Shown here: piece by piece, positions 15,982 through 23,082 of the stretch | How positions within the stretch are numbered: the first letter of the stretch is position 1 | Layout of the letters: every line of letters starts with the position of its first letter | Position numbers and translations under genes: made by a program | Assembly (NCBI RefSeq): GCF_900659615.1 | Contig: NZ_CAACUY010000037.1 | Coordinates: 1-60,460 of the forward strand | Length of the DNA stretch: 60,460 bases | Direction: 5' to 3' | Source: Actinomadura fibrosa | GTDB lineage: Bacteria > Actinomycetota > Actinomycetes > Streptosporangiales > Streptosporangiaceae | Notes under the pieces: generated by a model | Databases searched by the model: none | What the model was told of the DNA's origin: nothing | What the model saw: the letters and a program-made list of their open reading frames with translations, nothing else

Positions 15982-16818
15982 ATGCGACCCATCACGACTC
16001 TGGCCCGCCCGTTCGTGGCGGCGCCGTACATCATGTCCGGCCTGGACTCCCTCCGGAACCCGCGCGAACGCGCCGAGCGGGTCGGACCGACCGTCAAGCC
16101 GATCGCCGACCGCGTCGACTGGCTGCCGAAGGACCCCGAGACCCTCGTCCGCATCCAGGGCGCGGTCAGCCTCGGCACCGGGACCCTGCTGCTGACCGGC
16201 AGGTTCCGGCGGCTGACCACGCTGCTGCTCGCCGCGCAGCTCGTCCCCGCGCTCGCGACCGAGCACCGCTACTGGACCGAGGACGACCCCGAGCGCCGCG
16301 CCAGCGAGCGCTCGCACCTGCTGAAGAACGCCGGGCTGTTCGGCGCGCTGCTGATGGCGGCGTCCGAGCCGCGCCGGCAGCCCCGCCTCGCCGAGCTGCG
16401 CCGCCAGGTGCACGACGCGCAGGTCAAGGGCGGCGCCGAGGCCAAGATCCTGCGCCGGGAGGCCGCGGCCACGCTGAAGGAGGCCCGCCGCGAGGCCGCC
16501 CGTCAGGTGGCGGAGGCCCGCGCGCAGGGCGGCCGGAAGGCGGCCAAGCAGGCCGCCAAGGCCGCGGCGGTCACCAAGGCCGTGAAGCTCGGGCGCAACG
16601 CGAAGAAGAGCAGGCGGAAGGGCCCGTCCTCGAAGGCCGCGCAGGCGGCCCAGGCCGTCCGGTCCGTGCCGGTCGGCCGCGCGGCCCAGGCCGTCAAGTC
16701 GGTGCCCGTCGGCCGCGCCGTGAAGGCGGGCAAGGCGGCCGGCGCCGGTGCCGCGAGCAAGGCGTCGACCGCGGGCAAGGCCGTCAAGGGCAAGGCCGTG
16801 GCCGCGGCCAAGCGCTGA
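15982..16818 (+). CDS. DoxX-family membrane protein with histone H1-like tail
   Basis: 278 residues. The first 125 residues are DoxX-like: ARPFVAAPYIMSGLDSLRNP, then two or three hydrophobic helices (RIQGAVSLGTGTLLL, LTTLLLAAQLVPALA). From about residue 130 to the end the protein becomes an Ala/Lys/Arg-rich, mostly helical tail. It contains an imperfect repeat (SVPVGRAAQAVK, then SVPVGRAVKAGK) and ends KGKAVAAAKR, resembling bacterial H1-like basic tails. DoxX proteins are membrane components often tied to redox or thiol stress. The tail could bind nucleic acid or acidic polymers. A GC-rich hairpin follows the stop. Confidence 0.85.
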   Translation: MRPITTLARPFVAAPYIMSGLDSLRNPRERAERVGPTVKPIADRVDWLPKDPETLVRIQGAVSLGTGTLLLTGRFRRLTTLLLAAQLVPALATEHRYWTEDDPERRASERSHLLKNAGLFGALLMAASEPRRQPRLAELRRQVHDAQVKGGAEAKILRREAAATLKEARREAARQVAEARAQGGRKAAKQAAKAAAVTKAVKLGRNAKKSRRKGPSSKAAQAAQAVRSVPVGRAAQAVKSVPVGRAVKAGKAAGAGAASKASTAGKAVKGKAVAAAKR

Positions 16819-16858
16819 CCTGCCGAGCCGCCGGCACGGCGCCGCTTCCGTCCCGCCC

Positions 16859-16881
16859 GCCCCCGCTCCCCCGGCGGGGGC
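16859..16881 (+). terminator. GC-rich hairpin after DoxX gene
   Basis: GCCCCCGC, 7-base loop, GCGGGGGC, perfect 8-bp stem 41 bases after the stop, without a T run. It is plausibly a terminator separating DoxX from the sigL operon. Confidence 0.35.
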
Positions 16882-16940
16882 CGGCGGGACCGGCCGGCCG
16901 CCGGCTTCCCGAAGAAAACCTTAAAAGAGGCTCAAATCGG

Positions 16941-16968
16941 TTGAACCGCGTGCCGCGGCGGTCCCGTA
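16941..16968 (+). promoter_or_regulatory. SigL-type ECF promoter of sigL-rslA
   Basis: TTGAACC (16941-16947), 17 bases, then CGTA (16965-16968). It matches the mycobacterial SigL consensus TGAACC-N16/17-CGT. The same element with the same spacing precedes the CHRD protein gene at 18764. It implies autoregulation of the operon. Confidence 0.65.
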
Positions 16969-17025
16969 CTGCCACCTGACCGCCCGTTCCCTGGGGACCC
17001 ACCGACCCGACGGAGACGCCCGGCC

Positions 17026-17628
17026 ATGGCAGCACCCGGATCCACCGGCCGCCGGACCGGCGCCCTGCGGAACCCGTTCCGCAGACCGGCCCCGCCCGAC
17101 CGGCCGCGGCCGGCTTCGGCCGCCGACGACGACCGCATCGTCGCCGAGCTCTATCGCGAGTACCATCGGCCCCTCCTCGCGTTCGTCCTGCGGCTGACCG
17201 GCGGTGACCGCCAGTGGGCCGAGGACGTCGTCCAGGAGACCATGATCCGGGCCTGGCGCAGCGCGGACCGGCTGGACGCACGGACGGCCTCGCTGATGCC
17301 CTGGCTCGCCACGGTCGCCCGACGTATCGTGATCGACAACCGGCGGCATCGCGACGTGCGGCCGCCGGAGGTCGGCGACGGCCCTCTGGAGAACCTGCCG
17401 ATGGCGGACGAGATGGACGGCCTGCTCCACAAGGTCGTGGTGGCCGAGGCACTGGCCTCGCTCTCACCCGCCCACCGGCAGGTGCTCACCGAGACGGTGC
17501 TGCGCGACCGGACGGTGAACCAGGCGGCGGAGGTGCTGGGAATTCCGGTGGGAACGGTCAAGTCCCGCGTGTACTACGCGTTGCGCGCGCTGCGCGTCGC
17601 TCTGGAGGAAAGGGGCGTGACGGCATGA
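17026..17628 (+). CDS. sigL: ECF sigma factor, SigL-like
   Basis: 200 residues, with GGAG upstream of the ATG. Region 2 (about residues 45-110) shows LYREYHRPLLAFVLRL and AEDVVQETMIRAWR. Region 4 (about 140-195) shows LSPAHRQVLTETVLRDRTVNQAAE and IPVGTVKSRVYYALRALR. It overlaps the zinc-type anti-sigma gene by four bases (ATGA). Both the pairing and the TGAACC-N17-CGT promoters before this gene and the CHRD gene point to the SigL/RslA type of Mycobacterium. Its regulon here includes itself and probably the CHRD/DUF3455 protein, suggesting a cell-envelope response. Confidence 0.85.
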   Translation: MAAPGSTGRRTGALRNPFRRPAPPDRPRPASAADDDRIVAELYREYHRPLLAFVLRLTGGDRQWAEDVVQETMIRAWRSADRLDARTASLMPWLATVARRIVIDNRRHRDVRPPEVGDGPLENLPMADEMDGLLHKVVVAEALASLSPAHRQVLTETVLRDRTVNQAAEVLGIPVGTVKSRVYYALRALRVALEERGVTA

Positions 17629-18548
17629 GCTCTCAAGTCGAGCACACCGATGTCGGCGCCTATGCGCTCGGCCTTCTCGAAGACGAGGACCGGCGTGCCT
17701 TCGAGGCGCATCTCGCCGGATGTGAATCGTGCACCGCCGAGCTCGCGCAAATGGCGGGCATGGCCGACGCCCTGGTGGGCGTCGGGCCGTTCCTGGAGTC
17801 GGCCGACGACCTCTCGGGCGGACCGGACCGCGGTTCCGGGGACGGTTCGGGCGGCGTCCCTCCCGTCCCCCGGGCACCGGCCCCGCGGGCGCCCGGCGGC
17901 GCGTCCGGGCTCGCCGCACCCGGGCTGGGCGCACCCGGGGAACCGGACGCCGACGGGCCCGTGGCGGACGTCTCGCCCCTCAGCCCGCCGGACCCCGGCG
18001 CGGAGGACCCGTCCGCCCCGCCGGCGCCGGTGATCGACATGCTGCGCCGCAAGCGGGAGGCCGAGCGGCGGTTCCGGCGCGGGACCTACATCATCGGGAC
18101 GGCCGCCGCCGCCGTGCTGCTCGCCACCGGGGTGACGATCGGGTCGGCGGTGAGCGGCGGCGAGAAGACCGCTCCGGAGGATCCGCACGCGGCGCACGGC
18201 CCGGCCCAGGCGCTGGTCATCTGGGGCGAGCGGCATCAGGCCTCGAACCCGGCGACGGGGGCGTCCGGGGTGGTCGGGCTGGAGAGCAAGGCGTGGGGCA
18301 CGCACGTCGGGCTGGAGCTCCGGGGGGTCAAGGGCCCGCTGAGGTGCCACCTGGAGGCCGTGTCCCGCACCGGTGAGCGGAGCGTCGTCACCGGCTGGCA
18401 GGTCCCGGCCAAGGGGTACGGCGTGCCCGGCTCGCCCGCGCCGCTGATCACGCACGGCGGCACGGCGCTGACGCGCGCCGACATCAGCCGTTTCGAAGTG
18501 CGGATCGACGGCGGCCAGGGCGGCACCCTGCTCACCATTCCGCTGTGA
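17625..18548 (+). CDS. Membrane anti-sigma factor, RslA-like
   Basis: 307 residues from the ATG overlapping the sigL stop. An N-terminal zinc anti-sigma domain is at residues 1-45 with HLAGCESC (HxxxCxxC). A Pro/Gly/Asp-rich linker spans about 65-140, followed by one membrane helix, TYIIGTAAAAVLLATG, at about 150-170. An extracytoplasmic domain (about 185-307, WGERHQASNPATG to the end) may sense the signal. It binds the sigma factor and releases it on zinc-thiol oxidation or an envelope cue; that is family knowledge. A strong terminator lies 42 bases downstream. Confidence 0.88.
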   Translation: MSSQVEHTDVGAYALGLLEDEDRRAFEAHLAGCESCTAELAQMAGMADALVGVGPFLESADDLSGGPDRGSGDGSGGVPPVPRAPAPRAPGGASGLAAPGLGAPGEPDADGPVADVSPLSPPDPGAEDPSAPPAPVIDMLRRKREAERRFRRGTYIIGTAAAAVLLATGVTIGSAVSGGEKTAPEDPHAAHGPAQALVIWGERHQASNPATGASGVVGLESKAWGTHVGLELRGVKGPLRCHLEAVSRTGERSVVTGWQVPAKGYGVPGSPAPLITHGGTALTRADISRFEVRIDGGQGGTLLTIPL

Positions 18549-18590
18549 CGCGTCCCTTCCGATAATCGGCGGCTGAAGCGAAACACGACC

Positions 18591-18622
18591 GCCCGGCACG
18601 GATTATCCCGTGCCGGGCGGTT
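18591..18622 (+). terminator. Intrinsic terminator of sigL-rslA
   Basis: GCCCGGCACGG, loop ATTATC, CCGTGCCGGGC, then GGTTTTC. A perfect 11-bp stem and T-rich tail form a canonical Rho-independent terminator 42 bases after the stop. Confidence 0.85.
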
Positions 18623-18663
18623 TTCGCATGCCAGGACGGGTCCAGAAAAATAATCCGCGCCTA

Positions 18664-18691
18664 TTGAACCCTTCGCGGACCCCTCGCCGTG
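18664..18691 (+). promoter_or_regulatory. SigL-type ECF promoter of CHRD gene
   Basis: TTGAACC (18664-18670), 17 bases, then CGTG (18688-18691), about 70 bases before the start codon. It is the same pattern and spacing as the sigL promoter, although a terminator separates the two units, so the gene is a likely SigL target. Confidence 0.65.
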
Positions 18692-18763
18692 CGACTGGGT
18701 GAAAGGGCCACGAGGCCACCACCATGCCGAGGTGGAAACGACCCTAGAGACCAGGGGAATTTC

Positions 18764-20131
18764 ATGTCTGTTCGCATTTTCGTCATGCCCGCCGTCGCGG
18801 CGGCCGCGCTCATCGCCACGGGGGCGGGCGTGGCCGCGGCGACCGGCGGACTGCCGGGAATCTCGCACGCGTCGGCCGACGAGCCGGTCGGCGGCGGGGA
18901 GGTCACCTTCCTCGCCGCGAGCCTGAACGGGCGCAACGAGGTGCCGGTGAAGGGCGGCCCGGCCGTGGGCGACCGGGACGGCTCGGCGGTCGCGGTGATC
19001 CGCGTCCAGGGCGACCGGCTCTGGTACGCGCTGCGCTGGACGAACATCGCGGCGCCCACGGCGGGCCACATCCACCTCGGCGCGGCCGGGACGAACGGCG
19101 CGGTGAAGGTGCCGTTCTTCGCCGGGACGCTGCCTGCCACGTCCCGCGCGGTGACGGGGACCGTCAAGGTGACCGACAAGGCGGCGCTGGAGCAGCTCCG
19201 CACGAACCCGGGAGGCCTGTACGCGAACCTGCACACCGGGGAGTTCCCGGGCGGCGCCGTCCGGGGGCAGCTGCACAAGCTGAGCCGTCCGGCGGACCTG
19301 AACGGGGTGCTGAACGGCTCCGCGCAGCCGTCCCTCCAGTCGCTCGCGGACGGCGCGCAGGAGATCCCGGCCGCCGACGGCAAGAAGACCGGCGACCCGG
19401 ACGGCCGCGCCACCGGCCTCGCGCGCAGCCACGACGGGATGGTGTCGTGGAACTTCACCTGGTCGTCGATCGCGCCGCCGACCGTCGGGCACGTCCACCA
19501 GGGCGCTCGGGGTGTGAACGGGCCGGTCGTCGCGGACCTGTTCGAGGCGCCCTCGGGGCTCCCGGCCACCGTGACCGGCCTCGCGGGCATGTCGCCCGTG
19601 GGCCCCGCCACCGCGCGGCGGATCATGAACGCGCCGGCGAACTACTACACGAACCTGCACACGGCCGAGTTCCCCGGCGGCGCGGTGCGCGGCCAGCTCG
19701 CCCCCGCGTCCGGGAGGGCGCCGCGGGCGTTCGCCAAGGCGGTCGTGGTGGGCGCGCAGATCTACCGCTGCACCCAGCAGGAGGGCGGCGGCCACGCCTT
19801 CACGCAGGAGGGCGTCTCCGCGTTCCTGCAGGACGGCATCCGGCACTCGTTCGTGCGGCCCGGTCCGGCGGGCCCGCCCCAGTGGATCGCCCCTGACGGC
19901 AGCGCCGTCACCGGCAAGGCCGTGACGAAGACGCCGCACGGCACCGGCAACATCCCCGAACTGGTCCTCGACGCCACGCAGTCCGGCGCGCCCGCGGGGC
20001 TGCTGTCCGGGACGACGCAGATCCTGCGCCTGAACACGGTCGGCGGCGTCGCCCCCGCCGGCGCCTGCGACCCGGCCGCGCGGCCCCTCGCGAAGGTCCC
20101 CTACCGGGCCGACTACGTCTTCCTCGGCTGA
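18764..20131 (+). CDS. Secreted protein with two CHRD domains and a DUF3455 domain
   Basis: 455 residues; ATG preceded by GGGGAA. A signal peptide covers about residues 1-40, with likely cleavage after SHASA. Two CHRD (chordin-like) domains follow, about 48-165 and 185-310. Each has the hallmark HIHLGAAGTNG or HVHQGARGVNG and a closing NLHT-x-EFPGGAVRGQL. A DUF3455 domain (about 325-455) begins with IYRCTQQEGG and has NTVGGVAPAGACD near its end. All predict an exported, envelope-associated protein of unknown ligand. A SigL-type promoter precedes it and a large hairpin follows. Confidence 0.9.
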   Translation: MSVRIFVMPAVAAAALIATGAGVAAATGGLPGISHASADEPVGGGEVTFLAASLNGRNEVPVKGGPAVGDRDGSAVAVIRVQGDRLWYALRWTNIAAPTAGHIHLGAAGTNGAVKVPFFAGTLPATSRAVTGTVKVTDKAALEQLRTNPGGLYANLHTGEFPGGAVRGQLHKLSRPADLNGVLNGSAQPSLQSLADGAQEIPAADGKKTGDPDGRATGLARSHDGMVSWNFTWSSIAPPTVGHVHQGARGVNGPVVADLFEAPSGLPATVTGLAGMSPVGPATARRIMNAPANYYTNLHTAEFPGGAVRGQLAPASGRAPRAFAKAVVVGAQIYRCTQQEGGGHAFTQEGVSAFLQDGIRHSFVRPGPAGPPQWIAPDGSAVTGKAVTKTPHGTGNIPELVLDATQSGAPAGLLSGTTQILRLNTVGGVAPAGACDPAARPLAKVPYRADYVFLG

Positions 20132-20152
20132 TCCCCCGGCCGCAGGAAGGCC

Positions 20153-20193
20153 GCGCCCGCCGCACGTGAGGGTCCACAACGTGCGGCGGGCGC
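20153..20193. terminator. Large hairpin after CHRD gene
   Basis: A perfect 15-bp inverted repeat (20153-20167 with 20179-20193) around an 11-base loop, between the CHRD stop and aroA. There is no T run, so it may be a Rho-independent-like or RNA-stabilising structure. Confidence 0.6.
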
Positions 20194-20244
20194 CCGCGCG
20201 TTCCGGCCCGCACCGCCCCGGACGCGCCCGATAACCTTGGACGC

Positions 20245-21519
20245 ATGTCCTCTCAGCACTGGCCGGCCCCGGTCGCGCACGCCCCGGTCGACGCCACGGT
20301 GCCGCTGCCCGGCTCGAAGTCGATGACGAACCGGGCACTGATCCTCGCGGCCCTGGCCGAGGAACCGGTTCGCGTGACCCGTCCCCTGCGCAGCAGGGAC
20401 ACCGAGCTGATGGCCGGCGCGCTCCGCGCCCTCGGCACCGGCATCGAGGAGGACGCGGGCGACTGGCGGGTCCGGCCCGGCGAGCTGCGCGGCCCCGCCC
20501 GGGTGGACGTCGGCCTCGCGGGCACGGTGATGCGGTTCCTGCCCCCGGTCGCGGCGCTCGCGTCCGGGGAGGTCGCGATCGACGGCGACCCGCGCGCCCG
20601 CGAGCGGCCGATGGGCCCGATCATCGCGGCGCTGCGGGCGCTCGGCGCGGACATCGACGACGGCGGCCGCGGCGCGCTCCCCTTCGCGGTCCGCGGCGCG
20701 GGCACGGTGCCGGGCGGGTCCGTCGTGATCGACGCGTCCGGGTCGTCCCAGCTCGTGTCGGGGCTGCTGCTGGCCGCGCCGCGCTTCGAGAAGGGCGTCG
20801 AGGTCCGGCACGAGGGCCCGCCGGTGCCGTCGGCGCCGCACCTGGCGATGACCGTCCGCATGCTGCGCGAGGCGGGCGCGACCGTCGAGACGGACGAGAA
20901 CACGTGGCACGTCGCGCCGGGTCCGCTGCGCGGCGGCGAGCGGGCCATCGAGCCCGACCTGTCCAACGCGGCCCAGTTCCTCGGCGCCGCGCTGGTCACC
21001 GGCGGCCGGGTCACCGTGCCCGGCTGGCCGTCCGACACGACCCAGCCGGGCGACGCGCTGCGCGGCCTGCTCGCCGCCATGGGCGCCGGCGTGGACCTCG
21101 GCCCGGACGGGCTGACCGTGCGCGGCGACGCGGGCGGCTTCGCCGGCCTGGAGGCCGACCTCCACGAGGTGGGCGAGCTGACGCCGGTCCTCGCCGCCCT
21201 CGCCGCCCTCGCCGGGTCCCCGTCCCGGCTGACCGGCATCGCCCACCTGCGCGGCCACGAGACCGACCGGCTCGCGGCGCTCGTCGCCGAGATCAACGGG
21301 CTCGGCGGGGACGCCCGGGAGCTGGCGGACGGCCTGGAGATCCGGCCGAGGCCCCTGCACGGCGGCGTCTTCCACACCTACGACGACCACCGCATGGTGA
21401 TGGCCGCGGCCGTGCTCGGCCTCGCCGTCCCGGGCGTCGAGGTGGAGAACCCCGCCACGGTGGGCAAGACACTTCCAGGTTTCGCGGACTTGTGGGCGTC
21501 GATGCTCGCGCCCGCCTGA
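20245..21519 (+). CDS. aroA: 3-phosphoshikimate 1-carboxyvinyltransferase (EPSP synthase)
   Basis: 424 residues. It transfers the enolpyruvyl group of PEP to shikimate-3-phosphate, the sixth step to chorismate, in the cytoplasm. Signatures are [18 protein letters not shown] at about residues 20-38, the PEP loop [11 protein letters not shown] at about 92, SGSSQLVSG, and the catalytic C-terminal [12 protein letters not shown]. Length is typical. The gene is followed 17 bases later by rsgA, an arrangement common in actinobacteria. Confidence 0.97.
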   Translation: MSSQHWPAPVAHAPVDATVPLPGSKSMTNRALILAALAEEPVRVTRPLRSRDTELMAGALRALGTGIEEDAGDWRVRPGELRGPARVDVGLAGTVMRFLPPVAALASGEVAIDGDPRARERPMGPIIAALRALGADIDDGGRGALPFAVRGAGTVPGGSVVIDASGSSQLVSGLLLAAPRFEKGVEVRHEGPPVPSAPHLAMTVRMLREAGATVETDENTWHVAPGPLRGGERAIEPDLSNAAQFLGAALVTGGRVTVPGWPSDTTQPGDALRGLLAAMGAGVDLGPDGLTVRGDAGGFAGLEADLHEVGELTPVLAALAALAGSPSRLTGIAHLRGHETDRLAALVAEINGLGGDARELADGLEIRPRPLHGGVFHTYDDHRMVMAAAVLGLAVPGVEVENPATVGKTLPGFADLWASMLAPA

Positions 21520-21536
21520 GGACAGGGGTTGGACCA

Positions 21537-22724
21537 CTGGCACGCCGAGTACGGGACTACGACGAGGACGACGTCCGGGTGCGGCCCGGCCGCCGCGGGT
21601 CGCGCCCGCGCACCCGCCGCCGCCCCGCGCACGACGACGCGGTCCCCGGGTTCGTCACCGCGGTCGACCGGGGCCGCTACCGCGTCCTGGTGGACGCCGG
21701 GACCGCCGGCGAGCGCCCGGTCACCGCGATGCGGGCCCGCGAGCTCGGCCGCAAGGGCGTCGTCGTCGGCGACCGGGTGGCGCTCGTCGGGGACACCTCG
21801 GGCGACCAGGACACCCTCGCCCGGATCGTCCGCGTCGAGCCGCGGACGTCGTCGCTGCGCCGCACCGCCGACGACACCGACCCGTTCGAGCGGATCATCG
21901 TCGCGAACGCCGACCGGCTCGTGATCGTCACGGCGCTGGCCGACCCGGAACCGCGCCCCCGCATGATCGACCGGCAGCTCGTGGCGGCCTACGACGCCGG
22001 CATGGACCCCGTCCTCTGCCTCACCAAGGCCGACCTCGCCGACCCCGCCGACCTGGTCGCCGAGTACGCGCCGCTCGGCGTCCCGTACGTGGTGACGCGC
22101 CGCGGCGGCGACCTCGACGAGCTGCGAGGCTACCTCTCCGGCCACACGAGCGTGCTGGTCGGGCACTCGGGCGTCGGCAAGTCGACGCTGGTCAACGCCC
22201 TCGTCCCGGACGCCGAGCGCGCCGTCAGCCACGTCAACGCGGTCACCGGCCGCGGCCGGCACACCTCGTCGTCGGCGCTCGCGCTGGAGCTCCCGGACGG
22301 CGCCGGCTGGATCATCGACACGCCGGGCGTCCGCAGCTTCGGGCTGGCGCACGTCAAGCCGGAGAACGTGATCAACGCGTTCGAGGACCTCGCCGAGGGC
22401 GCCGCCGAGCGCTGCCCGCCGCACTGCGACCACTTCCAGGAGGACTGCGGCCTGGACGAGTGGGTCGCCGAGGGCCACGCGAGCCGCGCCCGCCTGGACT
22501 CCCTCCGCCGCCTCCTGTCCAGCCGCGAAGGCACCGACCGCGACCCCGACCCCGCCCGCGACCAAGCCCCCGAAGCCGACCAGGACGCCGACCAGGAGAC
22601 CGCTCCCGAGACCGACCGCGAGACCGACCGCAGGAGCGATCCCGAAGCCGACCGAGAGGCCGACCCCGAGGCCGATTCCGACGTCAATGTCGAGGCCGAC
22701 CGCGAGGCGGACGGGGCGTCGTAG
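21537..22724 (+). CDS. rsgA: Ribosome small subunit-dependent GTPase A
   Basis: About 395 residues. RsgA is a circularly permuted GTPase that checks and releases assembly factors in late 30S maturation. Visible parts are an OB-fold (GFVTAVDRGRYRVLVDAG), LTKAD (G4), GHSGVGKSTLVNAL (G1), DTPGVRSFG (G3), and a C-terminal zinc knuckle CPPHCDHFQEDC. The conserved N-terminal stretch RDYDEDDVRVRP has no ATG, GTG or TTG before it in frame. A CTG at 21537, eight bases after GGGG, is the best start I see. The last 65 residues are an unusual Asp/Glu-rich repeated tail (ETDRETDR, EADREADPEAD). Confidence 0.9.
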   Translation: MARRVRDYDEDDVRVRPGRRGSRPRTRRRPAHDDAVPGFVTAVDRGRYRVLVDAGTAGERPVTAMRARELGRKGVVVGDRVALVGDTSGDQDTLARIVRVEPRTSSLRRTADDTDPFERIIVANADRLVIVTALADPEPRPRMIDRQLVAAYDAGMDPVLCLTKADLADPADLVAEYAPLGVPYVVTRRGGDLDELRGYLSGHTSVLVGHSGVGKSTLVNALVPDAERAVSHVNAVTGRGRHTSSSALALELPDGAGWIIDTPGVRSFGLAHVKPENVINAFEDLAEGAAERCPPHCDHFQEDCGLDEWVAEGHASRARLDSLRRLLSSREGTDRDPDPARDQAPEADQDADQETAPETDRETDRRSDPEADREADPEADSDVNVEADREADGAS

Positions 22725-22769
22725 ACGACGGACCGGCCCGAACGCCGGGACTGAAGCGAATCGGCCCGG

Positions 22770-22890
22770 CCCGCACGCGAGCGCGTTGGCGACGCGGGGA
22801 GGCGAGCCTCCTCGCGAAGATCGCGAAGCGATGCAGCGTCCGCACAAGCACGGTCAGGAGGCGAGCCACCAGGCGAGGCTCCTCGGGCCG
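22770..22890. repeat. Dispersed hairpin repeat, copy B
   Basis: Same orientation and landmarks as 7929-8063, including the GGAGGC-GA-GCCTCC and ATCGC-GAA-GCGAT hairpins, about 80 percent identical by eye. It lies 45 bases after rsgA, and its 3' part runs into a tandem array. Confidence 0.7.
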
Positions 22891-23020
22891 GGATTGCGAG
22901 AACACCGCCGCCAGGCGAGCCCCCGGGCCGGGGTTTGCGAGAACACCGCCACCAGGCGAGGCTCCCTGGGCCGGGGTTGCGAGAACGCCGCCGCCAGGCG
23001 AGGCCCCTGGGCCGGGGTGC
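22866..23020. repeat. Tandem array of four units of about 42 bp
   Basis: Units start at 22866, 22908, 22949 and 22991 with lengths 42, 41, 42 and a partial. Each carries CC(A/G)CCAGGCGAG, then GGGCCGGG, then TTGCGAGAAC(A/G)CCG. Copy A ends with one diverged partial unit, so the array grew from the 3' end of the dispersed element. It occupies the non-coding gap before the flavoprotein gene. Confidence 0.75.
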
Positions 23021-23082
23021 CTAGAGGCTTCCGGGGGCGCATAAGTACAGCGGCCGTAACGGATCTGCGTGAAGATAGCCGC

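Noticed and set aside
21529..21924. Alternative rsgA start at TTG 21529
   Set aside because: That TTG is in a different frame and leads to a 131-codon low-complexity shadow of rsgA.
22866..23020. Possible CRISPR array
   Set aside because: Units are repeated along their full length with no unique spacers, and no cas gene is in the window.
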